Origin: Saturnia japonica
Taxonomy: Eukaryota; Arthropoda; Insecta; Lepidoptera; Saturniidae
Length of the DNA: 64,000 bases
Assembly: GCA_033032175.1 (NCBI GenBank)
Contig: CM065318.1
Location: 2,542,001-2,606,000 of the forward strand
Direction: 5' to 3'
In this document: positions 23,592-36,296 of the stretch, piece by piece
Position numbering within the stretch: the first letter of the stretch is position 1
How the letters are laid out: every line of letters begins with the position of its first letter
Program-made: the position numbers and the translations under genes
Notes under the pieces: model-generated
The model's database searches: none
What the model was told of the DNA's origin: nothing
What the model saw: only the letters and a program-made list of their open reading frames with translations

Positions 23592-25431
23592 ATGTTGCAC
23601 GTGTTTTACCTGATTACATTGATATTTTTCAATGCGAATAATTGTAAATGTAATGTATTAGAAGATAGTAATGAAATCAATACACTACTAAAATACACTC
23701 AAGGTACTGATGAAAATATCGCAGAACATCAAGATCTAATGAATCAAGATTCAAACAATTTATTGTCATGCGTCATTAAAATACTTTATGAATATTTTCG
23801 TGATGAAAATTCAGTGACGTTCGTTGATATGGAGTTTAATAATGACAATATTTTAAAATCACTTAACCGTATACATTATATCGGAATCGTGAATCGTATC
23901 CCAAGTGTAAAATTGAAATTTCTTAATCTGAAATATCTTTTAATGGTGAATAATTTGCAAACATTTACAGATAATTTTCCTTTTCTCATTAAAGAAGTAG
24001 GATGGAATCCTTTAGCACGGTTTCTAATAGTGTTTGAGTCGTTAGAGGCATATGAATTTCAAGATGTCTTGAACATATTATTAAAGTATCATGTAATCAA
24101 TATTTTAATTATAAACGGTACAATGAACCCTTATTTATATACTTACAATCCATTCGAAAATTATGCATGCGGAAAATATTATACAAGAGTAATCAATTTT
24201 GGGGAATGCATAAATAATACAAACGATCTATATCCAGAAAAATTGGTCACCGGTTTACGTAATTGTACTTTCAATATCTCAGCATCACACTGGCCACCTC
24301 TTAGCATCGACCCAGCTAAGAGAGAAAAAGGAATGACTTCCCAAGGTGTCGAACAGTATGTAATGCAGATAATAGCTGAGATGGAAGATTTTAAAGTTAA
24401 TTTTAGTTACAATTTTGATGCAGAGAAATTTTCTATAGTGACCTCCGACCTGGATGTTAGTGGTCCCATGGAAATACTACAAAACAACAAGACAGATGTG
24501 ATGTTAGGTGGTCTTCTGCTATACCGTGCACGAGCTATAGCTTTTAACTATTTATATGGACATATGGATCATATTGATGATATCAAGATAATGGTGAAGA
24601 AAGCACCATTACTAGAAGCATGGGAATTATTTTATATGGAGTTTGAGCCTGAAGTATGGTTGTGTCTCTTACTATCAGTTGTAGTATTCTCAATGTTAAT
24701 GATAATTCTACTTAAGGCACAAGATAGGACAAAGGTCGTGTTGAAATTACTCGATAACTTACTTTTACACGGGAACAAGATACATTATAGACTTATAGTC
24801 AAATGCATTTTTATATTCTGGCTTTGGTTTACTTTTCTTATTAATTGCTTTTACCAGTCAAATTTAACAAGTCTCACGACGACTCCGACTTCGGGTAAAC
24901 AAATTTCTGAACCAAAACATTTGATTCAATATAACATTAGGCCTTGTGTTAGTCCCATTTCTATTTAAATTCATAGACCCATATCGTAACGGGTCTGGTC
25001 ACGTTTACTCTGCTAGAACTATGCCTGCGTGTAAAAAACTACTTAAGAGCTTATATACTGTTAGTAATTCTAAGTATTTGTACACTATCACTTTGAACTC
25101 TGTTTATTTGTATAACAAATATTTGTTTTATGACCAATGGGGACAGCCTCTACTTTATAGCTTTGAAAAGCCAATATCAAATGCAGTTTACGCCATTTAT
25201 TTATATAAAGGATTTCCGATGCAACAAAGGTTTGACACGCTTACATTAATGCTGAAAGAGAATGGTCTTATTCAGAGACAATTGGAGCAACAGTATTATC
25301 TGAAGAATTTACAGTATCATCACCGGTATAAAGGGTTTCAAATACGTTTTGTTGTTCCATGGTATCTCTATGGTTTTGGATGCTTTATCTCCATCGTGGC
25401 ATTTGTTATCGAATGTTCTTCTAAAATGTAA
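23592..25431 (+). pseudogene. Divergent ionotropic receptor (IR family), intronless, one frame break
   Basis: Encodes a member of the insect chemosensory ionotropic receptors, ligand-gated cation channels derived from ionotropic glutamate receptors. The first frame (23592-24968, 458 codons) has a hydrophobic start that can serve as signal peptide, an extracellular N-terminal region with several N-glycosylation sites, and a ligand-binding S1 lobe about residues 222-346 (NASHWPP-like ISASHWPPLSID, then GPMEILQNNKTDVMLGG). It then has transmembrane segments at about 355-374 and 402-420 and the signature FYQSNLTSLTT after the second. The reading then jumps by one base between about 24934 and 24965 into a second frame that runs to 25431 with the S2 lobe and a last membrane segment (WYLYGFGCFISIVAFVIEC). 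Together about 610 residues, normal for the family. No introns, which fits the divergent, lineage-specific class. The single break means a young pseudogene, a null allele or a sequence error. Confidence 0.85.
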
Positions 25432-25432
25432 A

Positions 25433-25451
25433 ATAAAAAAATATTAAATAA
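25433..25451 (+). terminator. Poly(A) signals of the IR gene
   Basis: AATAAA at 25433-25438, immediately after the stop at 25429-25431, and again at 25446-25451. Both are close enough to serve the receptor transcript. Confidence 0.5.
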
Positions 25452-25674
25452 AATTATCGAAGACTGTAACTATGGTTTTGTATTTTATTAAAGTATGCAA
25501 TAGTAATTAATTATTGCTTCCTATAATATAAATTATCTAATAGCAGCAGGTGGAAATAACCTTGTCTAATGAAGCGACATTTTCGAATCTGATGGGATTC
25601 TTAAGGTCGCAATATTTAAACATGTGTCGTGAAGTTCATTAGATGTTTGTGCTTATACATGTTTCAAAAGATCC

Positions 25675-25880
25675 TGTTTTTAGCCGTCTTCAAAAAAAGA
25701 CCGAAGTTACTGAGTAAGTGAAGTAAGTTTATGAACCGATTTGGATGATTTTTATTTCGTTGGAAATAGGATACCTCAAGGGTGGTCCCATTTAAATTTC
25801 ATTAGCATTGGACCTTCGAATTCGGACATACACCAGGGAACTCTTCAACATCATTAAAGTTGGTTTTCTTTTTGTTAAAA
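25675..25880 (+). repeat. Dispersed repeat family A, copy 1
   Basis: Modules GTCTTCAAAAAAAGACCGAA, TATGAACCGATTTGGATG, GGATACCTCAAGGGTGGTCC, ACACCAGGGAACTCTTC and GTTAAAAATTG. The same order occurs at 35260-35445, its duplicate 42253-42438, and 56435-56670; a rearranged pair lies at 54310-54910. Non-coding, common in lepidopteran DNA in my experience. Confidence 0.72.
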
Positions 25881-27117
25881 ATTGTAATTATGTACCATCG
25901 TTATCTAAATTTATGTTGACGTACAAATATTTAACGATCTTGAAGAAAATAAAAATAAAAACTTTATAGGAGATAATTTGATGATAGTAAAAAAATCTAC
26001 CAAAAAGGTCTGATAAGATTTTGTGATATCAGTTTCACCGGAAAAGAGAAAAAAAATTGTGTACTGATCTGCTGATAAATTATTTTCCAAAGATTAAAAA
26101 AATGTTATCCCATGCATTTTATATGGGTAATGAAAAATTGCAAAGACTCATGTGCTAATCTTAATATTAAGACTTTAATACTAACAAGAGGTTTCACAGT
26201 TTTTTTCCTCATTCAGAACAAAGTTTTAATAAAAAAAAAAAAAAAAAACCGGGTTTTTTGGCAAAGTATATAAGCCATATTAAAAAAAAATGGATGTGTG
26301 TATGTATGTTCTCTAGAGACTCCAGAACGGCTGGAACGATTTGAATTAAATTTTCATACAAATTTCATATTAGCACAGCGAGTGATCCTGTAAAAACTGA
26401 GCCACAGTAAAGCATGGTCGGGTTTACTAGTAATTTAATATAAATGGAAAAAATTGAGATTTGTAAGGTCCAAAACCAAAACGATTAAATTTGGTAGGTC
26501 TGTGTTATTTTCATGGAGATGGTTTTTATCCTGTGTATAGGACTTAGTCGTGGCAGTTGAATACTGGAGAATATAAAACAACGTATAATTAATGTATAAT
26601 GTACCTAATTAATGTATAAATTTTTATATGAAACGATTTGTATTACAGATATAAAAATATTCGCTTCGAATTGAAACTCATTTGCAGTAAATCTTTTTAA
26701 GACAACCACAAAAGGTTTCATAATTATTATTACCTACTTCGTTTTGTTTTAATTTATTGGCATAACGTTATCTACTTCAAAGTATCTTAGATAATTATTA
26801 TGGACTGCGAAACAGTCGGCAATATTTATGTGTGGTTTTTGCTTGTTACAGCGTGCTAGTTTGCTTAATGCGTATTTATTGTTGCAGATTAATGCATTCT
26901 ATCATTGGTTTTTGCGTCCTCTGTGTCATTTTTTGCTAGGAATTATAAATTAACTACTCTGGTATTAGTGCATCATAACATAGCATGATTATAATTATAA
27001 GATTTGGGTGCATTTATTATTCATCTATACAAATAATAAAATTAAAACGTCTATTTTTAATGTCAAAATAACAACTTTTTCCTAAATCCGTATCAAAGTA
27101 TAAAAGGCACTTATTTA
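25881..27117. other. Gene-free AT-rich stretch
   Basis: No coding signal. Position 26229-26249 is a run of about 20 A. The text at 26300-26400 (TCTAGAGACTCCAGAACGGC, TGGAACGATTTGAATTAAAT) resembles the conserved module of family B but is more diverged. Confidence 0.45.
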
Positions 27118-27310
27118 AAAAACTGCCTGTCTGTTTGTTTCAGGTAATCTCCGAAACGGTCAGATCGATTTTAATTTTAATTATTTTTCTAAAATAAATG
27201 TAGCCTAGTTACTCTTTATAATATTAGCTATCTGGCAGTGAAAATCTCGCCAAAATCAGTCTAGCCATTTCGGAGATTACTTGGAACAAACAGACACACA
27301 GATATTATAA
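27118..27310. repeat. Family B fold-back (two halves in inverted orientation)
   Basis: The left arm GTAATCTCCGAAACGGTC (27143-27160) and the right arm GCCATTTCGGAGATTAC (27265-27281) are reverse complements apart from a few mismatches, enclosing about 100 bp that reads as a minus-strand family B copy. The transcript of either strand could form a hairpin. Confidence 0.6.
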
Positions 27311-27516
27311 GTACTGTATATACTTTCAAATGCATTTAGTAAAAAACTGATATTTTGACATTACAAACAGTCACTTCAATTTTATATCAAGCTGTGCTCG
27401 CGGCTCGGCTCGTATGAAGAAAATCTTGTCGTTACTGGGATCAAAAGTATGCAATGTCTTAATCCGGGCTCTAAGCTATCTGTGTGCCAAATTTTATCCA
27501 AATCCTTTTAGCAGTT

Positions 27517-27605
27517 TTTCTTCACTCTTTCTTTCTTACACTCCTTCTCCATATAAATTTTAACCATGCCAAATCTCACAGACTTCCGTGCATGCAAAGT
27601 TTTTT
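27517..27605 (-). repeat. Family C fragment
   Basis: TACACTCCTTCTCCATATAA, TAACCATGCCAAATCTCACA and CTTCCGTGCATGCAA match the reverse complement of the start of the family C copies at 43803 and 48236 and the same-strand copy at 63085-63140. Confidence 0.65.
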
Positions 27606-27785
27606 TTTAATTCTTAAAATTTTAGAGGCTTTTATGCAATCCGCATACATCAGCCTCATCGTAACATAACCGTAATATACTTTCACAATAACATATATAA
27701 TATAATACATTTAATAATAAGAAGAAATTGATAGGACCAGAGTAGCCGCCTCATTATTGGATGTATCACCTAATACTTTATTATA

Positions 27786-29790
27786 TTGACTCAAACCGGA
27801 CACACTCCACCAGAACATGATAAACGTCATCGACTTTCTGTCAAACATCACAAAGAGGTCTCAATTTCATCATGTGTTTATATTTGTTTTATGGAATATG
27901 TCCGGATCTCAACCAATGTGCGACAGATATCAACTTCCTTCCCAACCTTGCCGTGGCACACCAGGGTATACGAGGAGGTTCACACTTTATGGTCTTATAC
28001 CAGATACCTTTCTCACGTGATCTTTCATTAAAATATGTTGTCCAATCACAGTAACAACTTTCTTTAAATTTTGGTAATAATTCTGAATAATCTGGCAATA
28101 CATTAATAATTTTGCCTCTTACAATACTTAATTCAGCTAATTTATCTGCCTCCTCATTACCCTGCAAATCAATATGTGCTGGTACCCATTGCAATTTTAG
28201 ATCCACTCCAGTACAAAGTAAATCATCTATTTTACTTAGTAAGCTGTAAGCTAGGTACCGAAATACCTCTGAAACTAGAGGTGCATCGAACTAGGTGCTG
28301 TAGTGCGCTTTTACTGTCACTACAAATAACAACTTTTCTAAGATTTAATTTTTTAACAAATGACAGTGCTTCTGAAATTGCAATAAGTTCAAAAGACATA
28401 ATACAACAATAATTACAATTTATTTTAAAACACTCTTTATATGTTGAAAATCCTGGCTTACCAGGAAGAAAGAAGGCAGCTCCGGTTTCATAAGCACTCT
28501 TTGACGCATCAGTATAAATAACATTACATTCAGAGTATTTTTGTTGTAATTCAGCTATAATATCATATCTTAATAAATTTAATTCATATTTATTTTTTGA
28601 TTTTTGTATACAATTTAAAATAATCTTAATAACATCCGTAATATTAATATTAGTTATCCAAGTTCTTAATGTAAACATTTGTAATGTAAGAGACGAAGCA
28701 ATACATTCACCTTTGAGTTCATTATAAACCTTTCTCCTTCTACCCCAGTAACTGTTGTGACAAAGAGTGCTCAGATTAGCCCATACTTTTACAAGACATC
28801 GTTTTTAAATAAAATTTTATCGCTAAATATTTTCTTCGAAAGCTCAGAGGAGGCAAGCGGAGTTCACTCTGCATGACATGAATTGGCGTTGTTTTTATAA
28901 ATCCTCCTATAATTCTTAATGCCTGATTTTGGACTTTTTCTATTATAATTTATACAAATTTGATTTGGCACTATTACTATAATGGTAACAACCATAATCC
29001 AACCGGCTTCTTATTAAAGATATATATATTCTACGTAAATTTTTAGGATGCATCCCCCAAGAAGACCCAGCTAAGACTCTAAGTATATTTAGACAATTTT
29101 GAGTTTTTTTAACTATATAGTTTATGTGTATGGTCTACCGTAATGAATTGTCTAACCATAATCCCAAATATTTGTAACAGGTAACTCTAACTCTCTCTAT
29201 ATCTTGGTTGTTTAATATTATTTGTGCAATATAATTTTTACGCCCTCTGTTGAAAATACAAAACTTTGACTTGTTATTTGATATTACTAAACCTAACTCA
29301 CTTAAATTACTCATAATTTGATCTAAATCTTTTTGAATAGTTGTTGTACATTCTATATATGACAATATCATCAGCATATAGACAAGTAGGTACATTGGAA
29401 ATATTGTAAAAAAAAAATTTGGTGTTAATATATTAAAAAGAATTGGAGAAATGGGGTCACCTTGAGCTAAAATTTTATTTGTATATCGAATATTAAACTT
29501 ATTTTTGCTTTCCTCAATCATAATCTTCTTCCAACACCAATATCAACCAAAATATCTATAAACACATTATTGTAGGCATCTTCAATGTCTATAAAGCATG
29601 CTAATGTCGGAGATTTTTTTGAAAATCCTATTTGAATATGCGCAATTAACTTTGCCAAGCATTCTTGACATGATTGCCCTTTCCTAAATCCCGTTGAAAA
29701 AGAATTAATATCATTATTTTTCTCAGTGTACCACTCTAACCTTCTCACCAGCATAATATGGAAAATTTTGCATATACAAGATATTAGCCC
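27786..29790 (-). mobile_element. LINE with RNase H domain, 5'-truncated and frame-broken
   Basis: On the minus strand, reverse transcriptase comes first. Motifs are GFRKGQSCQECLAKL and FIDIEDAYNNV (29518-29754), then the catalytic YADD, readable only after a frame shift near 29365-29380, then NNKSKFCIFNRG and YLGLWLDNSLR (29135-29300). RNase H follows, with VIYTDASKS, ELIAISEAL, ICSDSKSAL (28232-28560) and WVPAHIDLQGNEEADKL (about 28100-28190). Near 27800-27860 is a Cys/His tail CDVCQKVDDVYHVLVEC. RNase H in the same ORF points to the I-type group of non-LTR elements; the exact clade is not assigned. The 5' half (endonuclease and first ORF) is missing. The segmental duplication begins inside it at 29421. 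Confidence 0.85.
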
Positions 29791-30749
29791 GAAGTTTTCT
29801 TTTCACGTATTAATATTATGATGATTTTATTAACTGACTTCAAAAAAAGACGGACGTTACTCAACTCGAATGTTTTTTTTTTAAAGTAAAAACTTCTTTA
29901 GCGTCTTTGTTATTTGAAAGTCGATGAAACGAAAAAGCGACAGTAAAAAGAGACAGACACATAAATTTATAAGATTTAACGTGGGAGAAAATGAGATAGG
30001 AAGCGTTATACAGTGTTTCTTTTATTCGTTTAGAGAAAGTGGGAGTTTGCTTGGGCCTCAGTATTGTACGTGTATTAATAATATGCGTTGGAGCGCGCAT
30101 GCATAGTACAAAGCTTCGGAAAAGGCATCACAACAACCGTACTGTTTTGTATGCGTGTACGTTTTATACGTTTGTATTTTTATCAGATGATATTCCCATG
30201 GATATTTCAAATTGTGTATTAATTGAAATTGATATTGTGAATAATGATTGTGAGTACTTGTATATTTTCATAAACATTAAATTAGTGTGTATTTGATCAT
30301 TTTCTGAATTAAAAAAAAAACATAGATGTGAAGTTTTCACTTCTACTATGTGTGAATTACACACATGATTTTTTTCTCTGGGTACTTCTAAAACTTTATA
30401 ATACAAAAATAGTCTCTAAATTAATTTTAACTTTATTACTTACGCTTGCATAATATTTTTAAATACTAAAATTGCCTAAAAAGATTAAGACATTTAAGAT
30501 AGACGGAAAGATTGGACAGTAAATTAATTACCTATTAATGCAAATATTTTTCGCTTTTACACTAATTAATCCCCTCAGATCACTTTGAAGTAAATATTAC
30601 TGTTCACAGTTAAAATGTTATTTTATGTGCTTGATTTTGTAACTATTTGATAAAACTAGTTGATATATTCCACTTGATGGTAAGTAGGTACGTTATTATT
30701 TATATAAAATCGTTTGAAAGTTAATAAAAAAAAAAACAATTAAAATCGG

Positions 30750-30966
30750 GTAAAGAGTATTTGCGGTATCTAGATCTGTTCTGTTGTGGTTTTGATTTTA
30801 GTTCCTTAGGTATTTAGTCCTATATTATGTAATATTGGTGGTATTTTGCGTAATATAGTTTGGTTATTGTGTACAAGTGAAGTGAATTAGTTATAAATAA
30901 TAACTAGAAGCATGAATTTTAAGTTGGCACGAAAACTCCCGGAAAGTTTTAACAAGAGAACCATCC
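30750..30966 (+). repeat. Dispersed repeat family D, copy 2 (duplicate at 37626-37842)
   Basis: TATTATGTAATATTGGTGG, ATTTTGCGTAATATAG and ATTTTAAGTTGGCACG align with 16352-16450 and 48994-49100. The two segmental copies are identical here. Confidence 0.7.
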
Positions 30967-32135
30967 TGTTAAGCCGTTGTTTGAATTCTAAAGAATAGAA
31001 AAAAATTATATCTACTTAACTTTGGCATAATTGTGTGTTTACACTTGCCACTTAAGAAGAAGAAGAAGAATATTGAGTTAAGTTTTCTATAATTTTACGT
31101 TTTTGTCCCATAAAATCTGAAATGTTAATTTTAATGCAAAGAACAATGTTATACACCGTAACATTATATGTAAAATGCAATTTTAAACCAAGCAATAGCA
31201 TAAAATGCCTCTAAGAACTAATAGCAATTATAATGGTAAGTTTTAATTACGTGTTATTATTTATACGGGAGATCTTTTATAATATAAAAGAAAGTTGTGA
31301 ACATCAATATTAAGATATGAAAAAAGGGAAATAAAAACCCCGTGGAAATAAAAAATTATCTTTTCAAACGAAGCATCCTAAATTATATATCCATCCATAA
31401 TATCACTCTGACATTATTTCAGGTCTATCCTACTCCCAGATTGATTGTCACTGCTTAAGACTGGGGTGGTATGCCTAGAGTAAAACCCCCACCATACTTC
31501 ACGATAGAAAAATATTTAAGTTTGCATACTTTCGTAGTAACAATTAGACAAACGTCCGATGCAACTTTTTACAGTACCTACAAACCCTGTTTTCTCTTGA
31601 AAACCGTTTTGCTTTGTTCTTGTCCCATTATAAAATGATTTATTAAACTCTGATTTTAATTGTGCGTGAAATCTAATGAAAGTTTTTTTTTTTTATCAGC
31701 TTCATTTAGCGACTTCGACGAAGCTTTAAACTGGTAAACTCTAGCAACTTTTTTTATAGTTAGCCAATGTGATAGTAAGGGCTGGCTTTAGCTGGAAAAG
31801 CAAATATAGACGGGCATACTGTATTATATAGTAAGGTTGGCAACATTATGCTTTTTATTTGTATGTTTAACATAATTATACAGTTTTATATTATCCCTGC
31901 AGTTCCCCTAACAAGTAAATTTGTGACTTTTTTGTGTTGTGACAATGTGTCTTGTTTATTGGTTATTCTACAGTAAACCGAACATTTGACAACTAAATTA
32001 TATAACGTTATTATGTAACATACTTGATATTGGCGAAATTGCTTATATTGAAAGATAGCTAAAAAAAAATTTACGGGGTAGTAATTTTGCCGTGATACCA
32101 TTATGAAATAAAAATCAAAATTAAAACGTGATAAC

Positions 32136-32141
32136 TTTATT
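32136..32141 (-). terminator. Poly(A) signal after copy A terminal exon
   Basis: AATAAA on the minus strand, about 75 bases past the stop at 32216-32218. It is conserved at 39012-39017 in copy B. Confidence 0.5.
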
Positions 32142-32215
32142 TGCGTAACTGTGTACATCTGAAACTTATTCTAAAGCGTGTAATGGCACTATAGTTTGAT
32201 TATTGCGTGAAGAGT

Positions 32216-32331
32216 CTAGAAGTGGTGGTAACGACGGAAACCCGGTGCAATGTATTGCCTGTTCGGTTGGTATTGGTATTGTGCTCTGGCAGCAACCACC
32301 GCTGGAGTGTATGTAGCCTCGCGATAGCTTC
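32216..32331 (-). CDS. Second copy of the terminal exon of cuticle gene 2
   Basis: A 116-bp exon: acceptor TTTTCACATTACAG, two bases completing a Gly codon, then [19 protein letters not shown], continuing to a C-terminus RRYHHF and TAA. Its phase fits the donor of exon 3 at 47212 exactly, as does its twin at 39092-39207. It differs from the twin by one amino acid (Val for Ala in TPAVVAAR versus TPAAVAAR) and one silent change. Being farther from exon 3 (an intron of about 14.9 kb) it would be used only if splicing skips the nearer copy. It could be an alternative exon, an unused duplicate, or an assembly artefact. Confidence 0.8.
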
Positions 32332-35259
32332 CTGTAATGTGAAAACAAATACAGGAATTATATCGACGCAAGAAAACGTATTTTAGCTGTAAGTAACAAA
32401 AATGGCGTAAGTAGGTTGAAAACACATTTCTTTTCTGCGTCGAATAGTCTGGATCTCGTACCGCTACGATGAAAAAAAATCTAATTGCCGTAATATTTTT
32501 CAAAAATTTATATGTTCAAATTGCTGCAAGTCGCCTAAAAAATTGTGTTTTTTTTGCTATTTTAGTTACAGCAAAAGTGCGGTTTGTATTTTATACCGGA
32601 TATTATTTTCAGCATTCTCGTGTAATGCTAATATGACGCAACTAGCTTACAGCATTTTATTTGTACAAACCATCTAACATTTTCTTAATTTAAAACAATA
32701 CATTGGTAACAGTATGTTTTTAAATAGTAAATACTTCAAAGTAAAGCATTTTATACGCCTGGAAATATGTTTAAGGAAATTAGCTGTCTCCATAAAAATC
32801 AATAAACTACTTACGACGTTCTTCAGTTCTTTAAATGAAAAGTCTAATACTGTAAGTAGTAAAAAACCTACTTCCCACAACTTTAGGAAAAATGTTTTCA
32901 TTGTAGTTAGTCAATATTATTTTAACTGAAATGTGTATTAAAAAAACGGTTTTATGTCACTGATAATTAAGAAGTTATGATTTTTTTCTCATTTAAAAAC
33001 AGTTTTTTGGCTGTGTTGAAAAGTTATTACTTAAATGAAACGCACGTTTCACGCAAGGCCAATTTGATTGAAGAATCGCAGTTACCAACCGTTTTTGATG
33101 CCCCTTTCAACCCCCCAACCCCATCCTTTTCCAACCGCCTCTTTACTCGCACGCGCACTGGCTCGAACATCGTTGCCGATTTAAAATTAAGAAAATCCAA
33201 ATAAACTTTGAATCTGGTGGAATTCAAGTGTCCTGACCCTGACCTCATCAAAACTGGCGAGTGATTGTGACTGCTTTAAAACCTCAACACAAAATTAATA
33301 GAACTAGTGATTAGTTTTTGGGTTTGTACGTTTGTAGGAGCTAATCTCTTGAACTACTGATCCGTTTGGTAAAACTCTTTTACTCTTAGGAAGCTACGTT
33401 CTGAAGGATAGTTTACATTAGTTATTTAAGTTATCCTACTGTTACCTGTATTGCGTTTTTTAATTCCACGGCGTAAATTGACAATAATTAATGTTAAACT
33501 TGAAAATAATGTTGCTACGTTCATTTCTGTAGTGTTGTGCTATCATAAATTATACGGTATAATTATTTGTATCGTAACATTTTAAATACAAAATTACATA
33601 ACTACAAAATACATAATTTTTTGTGTTATTCAATATACCCGATAATTTACTATTATCATTACATAATTCAGGAAACTATAAAATGGATCAAATTTTGTCT
33701 CCCGTAATCGGCATTTACACTTGGAGAGTTCAATTATTAGAATTAGTTCCGATTGGTGACATCACTACTTTATAAATACAATAAACTAGCAACACATGTT
33801 ATGTCATTTTAATCCGGAAAATAAAAACGCATTGTAATTAATTAACATTATTATTGCAATAGACCGAGCATTACGGAGACCGGCCGAACTATGAATGACG
33901 AACTAAAAACTATAAGATAACATCTATATTGCTCACGTTGCCGTAGTTCGTAGGTATAGATAATTTAAACTCAATTTTGTACCCAGCCCTAAGTGTACGT
34001 AAGCTTGTAAGCATGCAATTTTTCTCCCAATCAACTCGTGTTTATATTGTTTTATTCTGCGGGTACAGTCGTTAATAAAAATGTCTGGTTCATCACGGAG
34101 AAAATATTTCCCCTAACCGGTGGTGATGCTTGATAATTCGTCGTACTACATGATCAAAATACTATAGCGCTATATTCTAATTTTAAAAAGACAGATATTC
34201 AGCAATGGATAACAGAAACAAATACTCATCTTTAGCCCGATAGAAAATATTTGGGGAATTTAAAAAAATATTTATTGCTTTAAATAACATTGAACATAAC
34301 CTGACGGAAATTATGAAGTTAATAGAAAGTTCATTATTTGATATTTGTAGTGGAAGTGATACGGAATAATATATATACATTCGCATAATTAAGCCGTTGA
34401 TTTATTTTAAAGTTCAACAAACAGAGTAAGACTATTTTCGACTTAATTTAAATAAAATAGCTAATAGAATACTCTTGTGTACTTGACTGTACCTCTGAAC
34501 ACGCACACGTAAGCACTTTATCTATACAAACTTTACGCACCGATAGGGTTGCCGCGCTTTTAAATGTTATGATCTGTTTATACCTACTGTTACGACTCAT
34601 TCATATATTCATCCGACATTGACGATTCGTTAATAGCGATGACGGACGTGCCATAAAATTTCACGTAATCATGATTTTTAACAATTTGATTGACGGACTT
34701 AGGCAATGTGACGGCTACGTATGTGTTATTGAAGAAATAAAAACGAATCGTATCAAATCACGATCCGGAAAAAATATTAATTCGTCGATGTATGCATGAG
34801 CCCTAAGGTTTCTATCAGTCATTTAATTTTTTATAATATAAATGCGAGTAAAAACGCGCGCCTCGGCTAGTAGTACATAAAAATGATATTCTTATTTACT
34901 ATTTTACAAAATTTATTTTAAGGTCTTAAATGTTAATTTCTTAACATGTACCAATTGATATTCGGGTCAATTTAACTTTAATTAAAGTTAAGTAATGTAA
35001 TACATACCGGTTACCAAATAATGATAATAAGTCAATTGAGAAAAAAAGAATTATGCTATTTGCTATGTAATATCATTTTCAAGCAAACGTAATTAATTTA
35101 TACGAAGACTATTTATATTTGCATATTCAACTATTCAGATTTATATGACAAGCTAATTACGATTTGAAATTTATTTCGTATCTAGCAGTGCCCCGCGGCT
35201 CTGCACGCGTTTGTTATGCAGAATTATATTTATCCCGTAATGCTATTTTTAACCGACTA

Positions 35260-35445
35260 CAAAATAGGAAGAGTTATAATTAAGGATGTTCAACCATAAC
35301 TTCTTTGTTTAGAACCGATTTCATGGGTGGTCCGGTCCCAATTTAATTTAAATGGCATTGTACCTTCTACTTCGAAGATACACCAGGGAACTCCTCGAAA
35401 TAATTGAAGTTGTTTTTTTTTTTGTTAAAAATTGTCTATTGTTAC
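35260..35445 (+). repeat. Dispersed repeat family A, copy 2 (duplicate at 42253-42438)
   Basis: AACCGACTACAAAATAGG, AACCATAACTTCTTTGTTTA, GGGTGGTCCGGTCCC, ACACCAGGGAACTCCTC and GTTAAAAATTG in the family A order. It is present in both segmental copies because it lies inside the duplicated unit. Confidence 0.7.
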
Positions 35446-36296
35446 TCATATTATTGACAATTCATAAAGTCTAGCAAATGAGAAATAAAGTGTACAATTT
35501 TTATCAAAAATAATTATAAATTAATTTAAAAAAAAGATATACCATTCTTTTAGCCTATCAATTATGGGACATAATATGGGCATAATATAATTCTCGTGAA
35601 AAAAATACCATAAGAATCGGTGAAGTGGATTTTGAATTCAATCCGAACATACAAAAAAATAATTTATGAATTTCCTATGTCCCCTAAGGACATCTATTGG
35701 CAAATTATTATTTTTATAAAATATTATTAAGTAATAACTTGCGTTAATTATGCGTAATATGTTTATTTCTATAAGTAAAGTGTACAGAATACGTAATTGT
35801 ACTCTGTAAGCGAGCGGGTAAAAGTGTAAAGTCGAAATAAATTACCCGTTAAGATGTGTTTTTTTTTCGCCTTTCAATTTTATACAGTAGCACGCCTAAA
35901 TGACGTCACTGCATCGGACGATAAGCACAATTCAATCCCAAAACAACGGTGACCATTAAGAGATCTGCGAACTATCGCCGGTCTGGAAACCAGGAATGGT
36001 ACATAGTTGTCCAAGAATCCTTTTATACATGCCGCAAAAAATTGGTATTTGAAAAAAAGTACCAGTATCCTAAAGCAAATAGCAAATCCTCCTAGAGGAC
36101 CCTTTTTTGGCTCGTTGGTGCACAAAATTAGCGAACGCTAACGGCCTGATTCCGTCTTCCATTCGCACGACGACAATACGACCACCTTTTTAACTCCTCA
36201 GTGAATAAAACAATTGGGGCATCGGTCGATATTGATAATTGGAAATTGCGTACTAGGGTATGTTTACCTGGTATATGGTACTATACCCTGAAACTC

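Larger units (their letters stand above)
29421..36296. repeat. Tandem segmental duplication, copy A (6876 bp)
   Basis: Copy A corresponds to 36297-43289 with a constant offset of 6876 from the start through at least 32331. The offset rises to 6952 by 33251, is 6951 at 34183 and 6993 at 35880, because of three length differences. It contains the 5' part of the LINE reverse transcriptase, a family D repeat, one terminal exon of cuticle gene 2, and a family A repeat. Outside a patch at about 32.1-33.9 kb almost every base is the same in both copies. Confidence 0.97.

Noticed and set aside
23592..24968. Complete short receptor ending at 24968
   Set aside because: The frame would lack the S2 lobe and last membrane segment, which are present in the next frame directly downstream.
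29861..30406. Small frames repeated at 36737-37282
   Set aside because: Repetition is due to the segmental duplication; no domain, splice context or conservation beyond it is visible.
32166..32348. 60-codon frames starting MFSHYRK (also at 39042-39224)
   Set aside because: Out-of-frame shadows of the cuticle terminal exon.
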